A stretch of 64,000 nucleotides of DNA from JAAXIE01 sp965263155 (GTDB lineage: Bacteria; Chloroflexota; Dehalococcoidia; Lucifugimonadales; JAAXIE01). This document shows, one piece after another, positions 44,494 to 54,067 of this stretch (position 1 is the stretch's first letter; each line of letters begins with the position of its first letter). The DNA lies in the NCBI GenBank assembly GCA_965263155.1, contig OZ253586.1, positions 868,001 to 932,000 of the forward strand, in the 5' to 3' direction. Position numbers and translations under genes: made by a program. The notes beneath the pieces were generated by a model. That model ran no database searches. It had not been told where the DNA came from and worked only from the letters and a program-made list of their open reading frames with translations.

Positions 44494-45843
44494 ATGGCTA
44501 CGAGGCAGTCCCCCTTCCTCACCGACGAATATGCTGGCTACCACCACAGCCAAGTGCCAGCAGAAGACCCGGAGCTAACCCGGGTCGGTCCAGGGACTTC
44601 CGCAGGGGAGTACTTCCGTCGCTTCTGGCACCCCATAGCCGTAGCGTCCGACTTGACGGATATGCCCATGGGCTTGAGGGTTCTGGGGGAGGACTTGGTG
44701 CTTTTCCGGGCAGGGAACGGCAAGCTTGGCTTGGTAGAGCTTCATTGTTCCCACCGAGGAAGCTCTCTGTTGTACGGTCAAGTAGAGGAAGCGGGGATAC
44801 GCTGCTGCTATCACGGCTGGCTATTTGGCGTCGGGGGCAAGATTCTCGACACCCCGGGCGAGCCGCCGGAGAGCACCTACAAAGACAGGCTTTGCCACGG
44901 GGCCTACCCCACCCACGAGTACAGCGGTCTCATCTTTGCCTACATGGGGCCTCCCGATAAGAGGCCAGAGTTCCCCATATACGACACCTTTGCCGTTCCA
45001 GGTACGAAACTCATCCCCAGCGGAGGCTACCTAGCGCCCTGCAACTGGCTTCAGAACTACGAGAACGTAATGGATCCGGTCCACACAACCTTCCTTCACG
45101 CCCGGACCAGCGGGGTACAGTTCTCCAGCGGGTTCCTCTCCATTCCGGTCATCAACTTCCTCAGCACCCCTGCTGGCATGGTGTACATAGCAGCCCGTCG
45201 CGTGGAGGACAACATCTGGCTGCGTATGACGGATGCCATACTGCCCAACCTTGCCCAGATAAACCGCAACGAGGAAGACGGGCTAACGGAGCACCCCTTC
45301 TGGCCTGGCTATGTCACCGAGTGGTTTGTGCCTGTGGACGACACCCATTCCGTAACCTTCGCACTGAGGCGCATTCCTGAGGATGCACCCGAGCCGCCGC
45401 GCTCTTGGGGGGAACTCGCCGATTGGGACGACCCCTTCGAGGAGAGGCAAGTGCACCCCAGCGACGGCTCTGCCATCATCACCCAGCGTCCCATAGCCGT
45501 GCATGACTTCGAGCATCTGGCGGACACCGACCGCGGAGTCATCATGCTCCGCAACAAGTTCCGCGAGCGAATCCGGGCCCTCGCGCGAGGCGAGGAGCCC
45601 CCTCCGATTCCCCGGCAGAACGATGTAGTGCCGACTTACACCAGCGACACGGTGCGCCACGTTCCCAAGGCTGCTTCCCAAGAAGCAGAGAGGGAGTTGC
45701 TGCACAAGACGGGAATCGCGTGGGCCCAAGAGTACGTGGATGAACATCCGCCCTTCATGGGGACAGCACCCTATGAGGCTAGGTTGAACCCGCGGGTCCC
45801 CAACAAGCCCGGGCGAGCCTACTTCGACTTCCTCAAGAGCTAG
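44494..45843 (+). CDS. Rieske non-heme iron oxygenase, large subunit (second copy)
   Basis: 449 residues, GGAGG 7 bases before the ATG. Rieske motif LHCSHRGSSLLYG...IRCCYHGWLF, mononuclear iron motif ENVMDPVHTTFLH. Alignment by eye with the copy at 38989 shows the same architecture and high similarity throughout the Rieske domain, so these are diverged paralogues, presumably with different substrates. Ends in a tail rich in Pro and Arg. Downstream, 37 bases later, is another LLM oxidoreductase. Confidence 0.9.
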   Translation: MATRQSPFLTDEYAGYHHSQVPAEDPELTRVGPGTSAGEYFRRFWHPIAVASDLTDMPMGLRVLGEDLVLFRAGNGKLGLVELHCSHRGSSLLYGQVEEAGIRCCYHGWLFGVGGKILDTPGEPPESTYKDRLCHGAYPTHEYSGLIFAYMGPPDKRPEFPIYDTFAVPGTKLIPSGGYLAPCNWLQNYENVMDPVHTTFLHARTSGVQFSSGFLSIPVINFLSTPAGMVYIAARRVEDNIWLRMTDAILPNLAQINRNEEDGLTEHPFWPGYVTEWFVPVDDTHSVTFALRRIPEDAPEPPRSWGELADWDDPFEERQVHPSDGSAIITQRPIAVHDFEHLADTDRGVIMLRNKFRERIRALARGEEPPPIPRQNDVVPTYTSDTVRHVPKAASQEAERELLHKTGIAWAQEYVDEHPPFMGTAPYEARLNPRVPNKPGRAYFDFLKS

Positions 45844-45880
45844 AGCAGGGCGCGCCTGAGTCGATGTACACGGACCGGTC

Positions 45881-46819
45881 GTGCTGACTATGCGTTTTGC
45901 CGCCATGCTCCCCAACCTAGGAGGCATTCCGAACGCGCAAGCCATCGAGCCCTATGCCCAGCGCATAGAAGAGGCTGGCTACTATGGTCTATTCGTGGGC
46001 GACCATATCGCTCTCCCGGTGCAGCCTGAGACCCGTTATGTGGGTAGCTCCACGGGCGTTGCCGAGTTTACGTCTCAGCACGACATCTATGAGTCCTTCA
46101 CCCTTCTCGCCTACCTTGCAGCAATCACCCGCCGGCTGCGTCTGGGCATCGCGGTGCAGGTGCTCCCCTACCGTCCGCCCCTTCTGAACGCCAAGATGGT
46201 CACCACCTTGGACGTCTTGTCCGGCGGACGCGTCATCTTGGGGGTGGGCACCGGGTGGTGCCGCGAGGAGTTCACTGCCTTGGACGCCAACTTCGAGCAG
46301 CGAGGCTCTGTCGCCGACGAGCACATCCAGCTTCTCAAAGCTGTTTGCACGGGGGAAGAACTTAACTTCCACGGCAAGCACTATCATGTGGAGGGCACGA
46401 GGATACTGCCCCGACCCCTTCAGCTACCCAACCCGCCTATTTGGGTCGGGGGAGACAGCCCACCAGCCATCCGCCGCGCCGCCCTACTTGGCGACGGCTG
46501 GCATCCCATCCGCCTGACGCCCGAAGAGTTAGCGGAAAAGAGGCAACGGCTGCTGGATATGCGACAGGCCCACAAGTTGCCGGTCGAAGGGTTCCCCACC
46601 GCTTTGGGCATACCCATGCACCTTGGCGACAAGCCGCTGCCCACCGCCTACCGGGTCGCATTGCAGGGCTCGCCTGCGGACATGGCGTCGCAGGCGCAGG
46701 CTTACGCCGACGCCGGAGTCGACACCTTCATACTGCGCAGCAGCCAGACGGACTTCACCAGCTACCTGAAGGCGATGGAACAGTTCGCCGAGCAGGTCAT
46801 TCCCCTACTCGCCCCATAG
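45881..46819 (+). CDS. LLM class F420-dependent oxidoreductase
   Basis: 312 residues from the GTG at 45881 (an ATG follows at 45890). Clear F420-type luciferase-like pattern: YYGLFVGDHIALPVQPETR, LAAITRRLRLGIAVQVLPYRPPLLNAKMVTTLDVLSGGRVILGVGTGW, and PNPPIWVGGDSPPAIRRAALLGDGWHP. Fourth LLM gene of the window. The neighbouring 4,5-dihydroxyphthalate-decarboxylase-like gene is convergent to it. Confidence 0.9.
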   Translation: MLTMRFAAMLPNLGGIPNAQAIEPYAQRIEEAGYYGLFVGDHIALPVQPETRYVGSSTGVAEFTSQHDIYESFTLLAYLAAITRRLRLGIAVQVLPYRPPLLNAKMVTTLDVLSGGRVILGVGTGWCREEFTALDANFEQRGSVADEHIQLLKAVCTGEELNFHGKHYHVEGTRILPRPLQLPNPPIWVGGDSPPAIRRAALLGDGWHPIRLTPEELAEKRQRLLDMRQAHKLPVEGFPTALGIPMHLGDKPLPTAYRVALQGSPADMASQAQAYADAGVDTFILRSSQTDFTSYLKAMEQFAEQVIPLLAP

Positions 46820-46841
46820 CTGCGAACCAAACCGTTCAGGC

Positions 46842-47837
46842 TCAATGCAGTATGGCGTCGTGAGTCTCGGGGGCGAAAATCTCCTCGGGAGTCACCCGTC
46901 CCTTGGTCAGGCCCTGCTCCTCCATGTGGCGGAAAAAGGTCTCCAGCAACCCCCGGTTGGCCTCCATGCCATATATGAATGGGTCCGGCCCCAAGACTGA
47001 TTCTTGGTGCTCCAAGTGCGGCCCTATCCATGGCACCATTGAGAACAGCTGGCTCATGCTGTGCTGACGCTCCATCGCATCCGCCTTGGCCTGCACAAAC
47101 GCCTCGCAGAGGCTCAACGCTACCCACCTGTTGCGTTCGTATATCTCACGCTTGATTACGACTGTGTGCATGATCGGCAATATCCCCGTGCGCCGAAAGT
47201 ACTCGGTCTCCACCTCTTGGTAGTTGGGAAACAGGCGTCCCACATTAGGGGAGCGCCTCACGAAGGAGGGCGGGTCGTTGGCCCACATCACCGCGTCGAT
47301 CTCGCCATTGTCCAGCATCTTGTCCAACCACTTGTCCTCTGGGACGAAGTGGGTGTCCATCCACGCCGGGAGCTCGATTCGAATGCGCTCGCGGTAATTC
47401 GGCTCGGGGCCGGTCATAGGCCCGAAATGCCACTCCATCTGGTCGAGAGGTGCCCCATGCTCCTGCAGATGGGCCCTCTGCCAGATGCCCGCCGTCTGCA
47501 GGTACTCATGCACTCCCATGCGCTTGCCAATAAGGTCTTTGGGTTCGGTGATGCCCGCGTTGGTGTTGATGAATATCTCCGAGTGGCGGAACTTGCGGGA
47601 GGGAAACACGGGTATGGCGATCATGCGCCGGTCGCCCTGCGCGTGCAGCGTGGTATAGGTGCAAAGCGACATCTCGCAGGCATCGAACTCGGCATACCGT
47701 GCTTGTCGGCGGAAGATCTCGCCCACGTTGGCCATCGACAGATAGTGCAGGTTTATACCATTAGGTCGGACAGAGCCGTTCTGCAGCGCAAGCGTCCGAT
47801 CGTACAAGTAGCAGGCGAAGGTGATGTCCACGGCCAT
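46842..47837 (-). CDS. 4,5-dihydroxyphthalate decarboxylase-like protein
   Basis: 331 residues. The start (ITFACYLYDRTLALQNGSVRPNGINLHYL) and the body (HSEIFINTNAGITEPKDLIGKRMGVHEY, IDAVMWANDPPSFVRRSPNVGRLFPNYQEVE) match the Pht5-type 4,5-dihydroxyphthalate decarboxylase family, which has a periplasmic-binding-protein-like fold and no cofactor. With two phthalate-dioxygenase-like Rieske proteins within 8 kb, an aromatic dicarboxylate route is plausible, but solute-binding relatives share the fold. No signal peptide, so cytosolic. It ends just beyond the converging LLM gene. Confidence 0.75.
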   Translation of the reverse strand: MAVDITFACYLYDRTLALQNGSVRPNGINLHYLSMANVGEIFRRQARYAEFDACEMSLCTYTTLHAQGDRRMIAIPVFPSRKFRHSEIFINTNAGITEPKDLIGKRMGVHEYLQTAGIWQRAHLQEHGAPLDQMEWHFGPMTGPEPNYRERIRIELPAWMDTHFVPEDKWLDKMLDNGEIDAVMWANDPPSFVRRSPNVGRLFPNYQEVETEYFRRTGILPIMHTVVIKREIYERNRWVALSLCEAFVQAKADAMERQHSMSQLFSMVPWIGPHLEHQESVLGPDPFIYGMEANRGLLETFFRHMEEQGLTKGRVTPEEIFAPETHDAILH

Positions 47838-47864
47838 GGTCCAGTGCCTCCGTTGGTAGAATGT

Positions 47865-48485
47865 TCAGTGCATTGGCGAAAAGGAAGCGGGCGTCATTAT
47901 GCGGTTCTCCTGTCGCATCATGAGGTGGCCCGTGGCGGGCGGCCAAGCGCCATTCTTGGACGCCTCGGCCCTTAGCCTAGCCCGTTCGTCGAGTGTGACA
48001 TATGGCCAGACGCTTACCCACTTGAACTGGGTGCCAAACTCGGTATACCAGCAGGCTGCCAGCGGAGAGTACTCCTCGCGGGCAGGCATGCACTCGCCCC
48101 ACAGCCGCACCATTTCACGTATGCTGCCTGGTTTGCAGACATAGCTGCGTACCTCGTAGAAGCTGCCCAGCTCTTGGACGCCTTCCCAAGGACGCATGAA
48201 GGGGACTGGGTTGAGTATTTCGACGTCTTCGCCCAACAGTCCCGTGATTCCCGGCGGTGGCCAGTTACCATCCTTGGCCACCACGGCACGGACTTCGTTG
48301 CGGTGTTGCAAGTCTTCGTATGGCCAGACGTGTATCACTTGGTTGAGAGTTCCTATCTCCGAGAGCCACAGGGCCCCCAATGGGGAAAAGGTGTTGCGGT
48401 GTTCGATGACCTCGCCCAACTTCTGCACGAAATCTACCGCATCGTTATTCTGGGCGAAGGTATCGGTACGCATCTCGTAAATCAA
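47865..48485 (-). CDS. NIPSNAP family protein, tandem domains
   Basis: About 206 residues from a TTG at 48485 that has GGAGG about 8 bases upstream; the frame is open to 48500. Two dimeric alpha-beta-barrel (NIPSNAP) units in tandem: YEMRTDTF...GTLNQVIHVWPYEDLQHRNEVRA and YEVRSYVC...GTQFKWVSVWPYVTLDERARLRAEA. The WPY motif occurs in both units. The family's role is unclear; small barrels of this type often handle aromatic metabolites. The gene precedes the decarboxylase-like gene by 27 bases on the same strand. Confidence 0.85.
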   Translation of the reverse strand: MIYEMRTDTFAQNNDAVDFVQKLGEVIEHRNTFSPLGALWLSEIGTLNQVIHVWPYEDLQHRNEVRAVVAKDGNWPPPGITGLLGEDVEILNPVPFMRPWEGVQELGSFYEVRSYVCKPGSIREMVRLWGECMPAREEYSPLAACWYTEFGTQFKWVSVWPYVTLDERARLRAEASKNGAWPPATGHLMMRQENRIMTPASFSPMH

Positions 48486-48772
48486 GAATAACCCCTCCAA
48501 TTACTTCTCGTCGGCCAAACATTGCCCTGGCTGGTCCTCTCGCGAAGTGGCCCGTCATTGCCATGAAAATAGACGGCAACTCGGGAGCAATCAGCCGTGT
48601 CTTTGGGGACTATCTTCATAGTAATGACAAGGAAAGGCCGGGCTGGCTCCTCAAAATTCTGAACAGTTGCCGCGAGTGAGCTAGTGTAGCAGGGGCGAGT
48701 GGGCGATGCTATACTCGCCAAGCTTTTCCGGGTTGTCTCGGACCCACCTACCTAAAAACCAGGAGCAACTTG

Positions 48773-49162
48773 ATGGCCAAAACAGTAATCAGAAGTCAGA
48801 AACTAGGCGATGGCGACGACGGGGCGCGTGGCGTGAAAGTCGGGAATATGATATTCCTGCAAGGCCATGTGGCCGTGGACGCCAATCGACAAGTGGTGTG
48901 CGTGGGGGATATGCGCGGCCAGACCGAGCGCGTCTTCGAGAGAATGAGGATAGCTCTGGAGGAAGTGGGCGCAACCATGGCCGATATCGTCCAATACACC
49001 GCCTATGTTACCGACATGAGCAAGCTGGATGAGTTCCAGCAGGCGCGCAACCAGTACATCAACAAGGCCAACCCAGCCGCTGGGACCCTAGTCGAGGTGA
49101 AGTCGCTGGCCCACTCCGACTACTTGATCGAAATCGAGGGCATCGCCGTAACCCAAGCGTAG
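48773..49162 (+). CDS. RidA/YjgF family protein
   Basis: 129 residues from the ATG at 48773. Matches the RidA family: VGNMIFLQGHVAVDA, RGQTERVFERMRIALEEVGATMADIVQYTAYVTDM and NPAAGTLVEVKSLAHSDYLIEIEGIAV, where the Arg and the terminal E-G-I-A are typical positions. The trimer deaminates enamine/imine intermediates or acts as a regulatory binder; the conserved catalytic Arg near residue 105 of classical RidA is not obvious, so an alternative subfamily is likely. It faces the NIPSNAP gene across 285 bases that hold no gene. Confidence 0.9.
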   Translation: MAKTVIRSQKLGDGDDGARGVKVGNMIFLQGHVAVDANRQVVCVGDMRGQTERVFERMRIALEEVGATMADIVQYTAYVTDMSKLDEFQQARNQYINKANPAAGTLVEVKSLAHSDYLIEIEGIAVTQA

Positions 49163-49166
49163 CCCA

Positions 49167-50084
49167 CTAACGGGCAAATGCTTCCCTCAGCATGGCGAAC
49201 TCCTGCGCCAAGGCTTCCTTAGCCTTATCGATGTAGGCCGGGTACATGTGGAACACATGAAACATCCCGTCGTGCCGTACGCAGGTGGTGGCCACCCCTG
49301 CTTCTTCAAGCATCCGGGCGTAGGCCTCGCCCTCATCGCGTAGCTCGTCATATTCGGCGGTGATGACCAGGGCTGGCGGTAGCCCGGAGAGGCCTTTGGA
49401 CGCCATCGGACAGGCGTAGGGGTTCTGGGCATCGGCCTCATCGTCAAGATACTGCTTCCACCACCAGTCCCTGCTGCTGGGGGGTGTAATCTCGAGGTCG
49501 ACAGTCAGAGGCTCATAGTTCCGGTGGGTCACTGGGCAACGCATCACCTGTAGCCGAATGCGAGGCCCACCCTTGTCACGAGCCATCATGCACACCACCG
49601 TCGAGAGATTGCCTCCGGCGCTGTCACCACAGACGGCCATCCTGCCCGCGTCACCGTTGATGGTGGCTGCGTTCTCCGCCGCCCACAAAGTCGCGCTATA
49701 GCAATCATCGGGAGCAGCAGGAAACTTGTGCTCCGGGGCAACCCGATACTCCACGTTGACCACTATGCAGTCGACACCCACACAGATACGTCGCGCGTTC
49801 CCGTCGTAGGTGTCGATGTTCCCGAAGACGAACCCGCCCCCATGGAACAACATCAGGATGGGGAAAGGGCCACTGCCAGAAGGGGTATAGATGCGGACCG
49901 GTATGTCCCCCCGGGGTCCGGGCAAGGGACGGTCCTCCACCTTGCCCACTTCAGGCCCCAGCTCCCGCCAAGTCTGATTGAAGCGCCCTCTTCGGTCTGC
50001 CAAGGAGGCATCGGGGCCTAGGGGGGGTTGAATGGAAGCGTCCCTTCTCTCGATTACGGTCACGGCCTGCGGGTCCAGCGGCAT
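49167..50084 (-). CDS. alpha/beta hydrolase, HSL-type esterase
   Basis: 305 residues. HGGGFVFGN supplies the oxyanion hole near residue 80, GDSAGGNLS the nucleophile Ser near residue 152, EYDELRDEGEAYARML the acid and DGMFHVFHMYPA the His. Complete HSL/family-IV carboxylesterase triad. It is a second copy of the family in the window; unlike the 20.3 kb protein its triad is complete by eye. Confidence 0.92.
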   Translation of the reverse strand: MPLDPQAVTVIERRDASIQPPLGPDASLADRRGRFNQTWRELGPEVGKVEDRPLPGPRGDIPVRIYTPSGSGPFPILMLFHGGGFVFGNIDTYDGNARRICVGVDCIVVNVEYRVAPEHKFPAAPDDCYSATLWAAENAATINGDAGRMAVCGDSAGGNLSTVVCMMARDKGGPRIRLQVMRCPVTHRNYEPLTVDLEITPPSSRDWWWKQYLDDEADAQNPYACPMASKGLSGLPPALVITAEYDELRDEGEAYARMLEEAGVATTCVRHDGMFHVFHMYPAYIDKAKEALAQEFAMLREAFAR

Positions 50085-51103
50085 CTCTCACCTCACGCTC
50101 AGCTTGCGCGATTATATCATCGCCGGAATCCCTGGCCTTGCCATGACCGGTAGCCCGCCCGCGAATGGAGGTGGACGAACCCAAGTTGGGTGGTATAGCA
50201 GGTCCCCCGAACGCCTCGAGCTTTCAAGCGCAACTGCTGGTGCGCCAACACCCGCCCGATCTAAGTCGTCTGCGCAGCGATCTACAACAGGCCTAGCCGG
50301 ACACTTGCCACCCCGAAACAAGGACGGACGAGTCGCTGCGAGGGGTGCTGGCCACACTGGGAGGTGCGGGACGGCATCCTGAACCGGGGCTTCTACTTCG
50401 TCTGCGAGTTCGCGCGGGCGGACGAGCTTCGCTCTCTGCTGGCGCGGCCGGGCTGTCGGTACAACCTCCTCCACGGCCGCCAACTGAGGAACGCTGTTGC
50501 TGACCTCGGCCTTGAGCAGCTCTCCTGTGGAGCAAGAAGAACCCCTCTCCAGAGGGTTCGACCGCAGACACGTAAGTGTGGGCAACCACTTGACCCGCGC
50601 CCTCCACCTGGGGCGCTGACCACGCTGCCTGATACCGGGCTTCCTACACAGCCTCATGGCAGCGGGCCAAAAGTCGCGCCCGGTGTCGACGCAGTCCATA
50701 TCCTCACTCGGTACATCCCCAATCAATGGCTCTTCAATCCGGGGATCACCTCAATGTAGCATCCTTTTATACCTCCTCACGGCTGTACTACATCGCTTGG
50801 GAAGAGTACGTCTGGTCAGCGTCCTGTCCTCCGCTCGCTGGCAGGCTTCTTCCGAGTCCTCATCATGCGTTCTTGATGCGCTACTGCCCGCAAAGAGTCC
50901 AGGTTCCTGTCGTTTACAAGGGCTCCCATATGGTCGTTGATATATTTCGTCACAGGTCCAAAACGAACCTCAAAGTGAGGGCTCTTGATATTGTCCAATT
51001 AAGTGGGCCGTCGAGGAAGGTCCTATAGCAGCGTACAGGCTTGCATTGGAGCCCCTTCGGTGCCCGCCAGTCGGCAGTAGGAATCGCACCCGACGCACCC
51101 GAT
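50085..51103. other. degenerate region, no confident gene
   Basis: About 1 kb with overlapping open frames on both strands but none with recognisable content. The plus-strand end at 50951-51028 encodes HRSKTNLKVRALDIVQLSGP and stops, resembling the end of another fragment at 51915-52031. It looks like decayed genes. Confidence 0.5.
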
Positions 51104-51640
51104 TCAAGCGATCACGATCGATCCAAGGAATTTCCGCATGGCCGCGGCGCCCTCCTGCGGCTCGTCCAGCTGCAGAAAGTGGGTCGCTTCGGGCAGGAAA
51201 TCATAGTCCACGCTCAGGATATCGCGCATGTCCAAGGTAGGGAGGTATGAATGTAGAAGCGTGGGATCTGCCCCAATGACCTTACCGGACACGTCAGCGT
51301 TTCGAAGTCTACCGCCACCGCGAAAACGCCAGCATAGTCTATTATCTGGGCTTCGTACTCACGAGGGCAGCGAAGTTCGTAGCCAACTTCGTCTGCGTAT
51401 TCGCGAAGTGTCGTCCTGGCAATGAGGTATGGCTTCGTTGACGCTTCGCGACCGCAAGAACCTGCTCCAAATGCGCCGATGGTGCCCATACGGTACGCTA
51501 GGTGTTCCAGCGCGACAATCGGCTAAGACCAACTTCACGACCTCCCCACCCGTCTGTTGCTCAATCGCCGACCAACCAACGGTAAGGGGCGTCCCGAAGT
51601 CCGTCAACTCGGGAGGAGCGCTACAAGGATATAATGAATT
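51104..51640 (-). pseudogene. alpha/beta hydrolase, frameshifted
   Basis: Minus-strand pieces in different frames form one hydrolase. From about 51607 a frame reads ELTDFGTPLTVGWSAIEQQ and on to AGTPSVPYG. After a frameshift another frame reads REYADEVGYELRCPREYEAQIIDYAGVFAVAVDFETLTCPV. After a second shift near 51285 the third reads VIGADPTLLHSYLPTLDM and ends DFLPEATHFLQLDEPQEGAAAMRKFL, the typical C-terminus with the catalytic His. At least two frameshifts; the N-terminal part is lost. Confidence 0.6.
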
Positions 51641-51914
51641 CTTGCTTTCCCTTGCGGGCTGTAAGCAAGACTCGCTACCTGCGACATGAATGCGATGATG
51701 TTGTGTTATGCCACCAGCTAGAGCGGGAACAATCGGCTTCGCCTTCAGCTTCAGGAGCGAGCAGAGGCCTTGAGTTCGGAGTATGAGCTGAGGGTCGTTG
51801 ACGGTTAGACTGAGGACGAACAAGTGTCAGGGCTCCCGTTCAAGGTCTATTGACGGCTTCAACAACTGGTACAACTGAGGCCGTGGCTTACGCACAAGTT
51901 AGGCTCGAACGATT

Positions 51915-52031
51915 CACAGGTCCAGCCTAAAGCTCAAAAATAGCACAAATAGGGTTCTTGATGTTGTCCAGTGTGGTGGGCCTGAGTTGACGGTAGGCAG
52001 TACCATATTTGAGGTGTGGTTGGGACTGTGA
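51915..52031 (+). repeat. dispersed coding-fragment repeat, copy A
   Basis: Encodes, on the plus strand, HRSSLKLKNSTNRVLDVVQCGGP followed by ELTVGSTIFEVWLGL and a TGA. The last 57 bases (51975-52031) are shared with copies at 61697-61756 and 63689-63748, with differences mostly of the kind expected for coding sequence. The first part resembles the plus-strand end at 50951-51028. The surrounding 51641-52437 otherwise holds nothing I can name. Confidence 0.55.
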
Positions 52032-52437
52032 CCCTTATCACCGGCAGGCAATAGCGACAAAAGCCTGCACACGTTGTTCGTGGAGGAAGGACCCCCTAGC
52101 ATCGGCTGAGACGCCCCATGACAAGGCCATAACTCATCGTGCCCTGATCCCATCCTTCTCATGCCAAGCGAATCCGGTTGCCCGACAACCTTCCGTGGGC
52201 TGTGGTACTGGCCAGAAAAATGGCCTACGAACCGATGTGAGGCGTTCGACCGCCAACCCGACAGGGTCAGCACGGGGTTTGGGTTGTTCCGGAGCCCGTA
52301 AGCACCTTCGCACTCTGCATGTAGAGTGAGGGTGGCATTCCTGACCGTTTCGCCTTAAGGGATAGGCTTTGCAATGGGAGGGCTGCCGCACCACAATGAT
52401 GGCCACTCCAAGCTACTCTAGAAACTGGCAGGCATGA

Positions 52438-53598
52438 TTGAGGCAAGACTTGAAAAGCCGACGTCTCCCGTTGCTGGGAGCCGCCGCGGTAGTGGTGATT
52501 ACGCTGGTGGCATTGTATCTGTTGGGCAGTGTGCTGCTGGTCATGGGCATCAGCGTGGTGATTGCCTATGCGCTCCTGCCTCTGGCCCGGCTGCTGGAGC
52601 GGTTGATGCCATGGAGGCAGCGCCGCCCCGGCCTGAGCCGCGGCCTCTCCATCGGGCTTATCTACTTTGCCGGCCTGGGCATTCTTGCCGGGATTCTCAT
52701 CCTGGTCATTCCCCCCACCGTGCGGCAAAGTCAGCAGTTCATTGAAGAATTCCCCGGCTTCTTCGACTCAGCGCGTCTGGCAGTGGAAGACAGGATTGAA
52801 CGCTACGCCGAACTAATTCCCAGCGAATTGCGTGCCAGGGCGGAAGAGGCTTTGGCCGACGCAAGCGGCATCCTAGGCCGGGCAGCTTGGCAGGTGGTCT
52901 CTCAGACATTAGGAGTTATCTCTGGCTCCCTAGCATTTATCCTAGGTCTGGCCACCCTGCCGATGTTAGTTTTCTACCTGATGAAGGATCCCGGAACGAT
53001 TACAGAAGCCCTGTACGCGCCCTTTCCGGCGGCTCTGCGCCCCTTCCTGCGGGACATCCTGGACATAGCGGACCGGACAATGGCCAAATACATTCGGGGC
53101 CAGCTGATCCTGGGGCTGGCTGTCGGGTCTATCGTAACCGTTGGGCTACTGTTGTTGGAGGTCCCATTCGGCTTCATTCTGGGCATCACCGCGGGCTTGA
53201 CCGAACTGGTGCCCATTGTCGGCCCTTGGATTGGCGGGGCCGTCGGCCTACTGGTGACCCTAGCTACGGCACCGGAGAAGATTCTCTGGGTCGTCTTGCT
53301 GTATCTGGCGGTCCAACTCTTGGAGAATACCCTTCTGGTGCCACGAATTCAGGGCAACTCCCTAAATATACACCCGGTCGCGATGATTCTAGTGATAATC
53401 GTCGGCAGCCAGTTTTTCGGCCTCTGGGGCGTCATCCTAGGGCCGCCTGTGGTGGCGATGGCGAAGGATATAATTGTTTACTTTGTACAAGAGTGGAACC
53501 AGCCAGCGGCACAGAATGGCACAGGATTGGCTGCCGGGATGGATGAGCGCGGCAGCGAAGGCGCCGAACCGGAGGTAGAGAAATCCGCGGAGGGTTAG
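52438..53598 (+). CDS. AI-2E family transporter (PerM-like)
   Basis: 386 residues, about seven or eight membrane helices. Characteristic: VLLVMGISVVIAYALLPLARLLERLMPWRQR near the start, the soluble segment VRQSQQFIEEFPGFF, IRGQLILGLAVGSIVTVGLLLLEVPFGFILGITAGLTELVPIVGPW and LVPRIQGNSLNIHPVAMILVIIVGSQFFGLWGVILGPPVVA. Members export small molecules or act as Na/H exchangers; the autoinducer-2 role is not general. The start is uncertain: TTG at 52438 or, with GAGG 6 bases upstream, TTG at 52450. An intact gene among pseudogenes. Confidence 0.88.
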   Translation: MRQDLKSRRLPLLGAAAVVVITLVALYLLGSVLLVMGISVVIAYALLPLARLLERLMPWRQRRPGLSRGLSIGLIYFAGLGILAGILILVIPPTVRQSQQFIEEFPGFFDSARLAVEDRIERYAELIPSELRARAEEALADASGILGRAAWQVVSQTLGVISGSLAFILGLATLPMLVFYLMKDPGTITEALYAPFPAALRPFLRDILDIADRTMAKYIRGQLILGLAVGSIVTVGLLLLEVPFGFILGITAGLTELVPIVGPWIGGAVGLLVTLATAPEKILWVVLLYLAVQLLENTLLVPRIQGNSLNIHPVAMILVIIVGSQFFGLWGVILGPPVVAMAKDIIVYFVQEWNQPAAQNGTGLAAGMDERGSEGAEPEVEKSAEG

Positions 53599-53637
53599 CC
53601 GCGGCTCTGGGGCAAGGAACGCCAACAATGGTAGCGC

Positions 53638-53950
53638 CTACCGGATGAAGTCGATGGCGACGCTGGCAATGCCGAGAAACAGGAGAAACCCAAACACGTC
53701 AGTGAAGGTTGTTACCACCACTGCTGAGGCGACTGCGGGTCCACTCCAATACGTCGTAGAAACAGAGGTATTGCAGCGCCAACGAAGCTTGCAATGACCA
53801 TGTTGCCCAGCATCGCAACTCCCAGCACAAGGCCTAGGCTTGGATTCTGCTTCCAGGCCAGCGCGATTCCGGCGACTAGGAGCCCCAACCAGATACCGTG
53901 GGTTAGCCCCAGAACAGCTTCCCGGACCAGGGAGACGCTTCTTGAGGATG
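53638..53950 (-). pseudogene. MgtE magnesium transporter, C-terminal remnant
   Basis: Minus-strand frames read LVREAVLGLTHGIWLGLLVAG, then WKQNPSLGLVLGVAMLGNMVI and LFLRRIGVDP. After a frameshift near 53720 comes AVASAVVVTTFTDVFGFLLFLGIAS and a stop. This is the last membrane helices of an MgtE-type magnesium channel (DPAVASGPFVTTxTDVxGF-like end). The cytosolic and N-terminal parts are absent; the upstream sequence is plus-strand MFS pseudogene. Confidence 0.65.
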
Positions 53951-54067
53951 AACCCTGTCGAGCATCCGGGAAAGCACACGAGAACCCACAAGGGCCGCGA
54001 ACTGCCCAGCCTCAATGGGATTCATCTAATGCAGAATCCAGACTACCGTTTCGGGCGACGTTAGTTC

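Noticed and set aside
50112..50726. 204-codon minus-strand open frame
   Set aside because: Arg/Pro-rich with no recognisable domain, opposite to other open frames in degenerate DNA.
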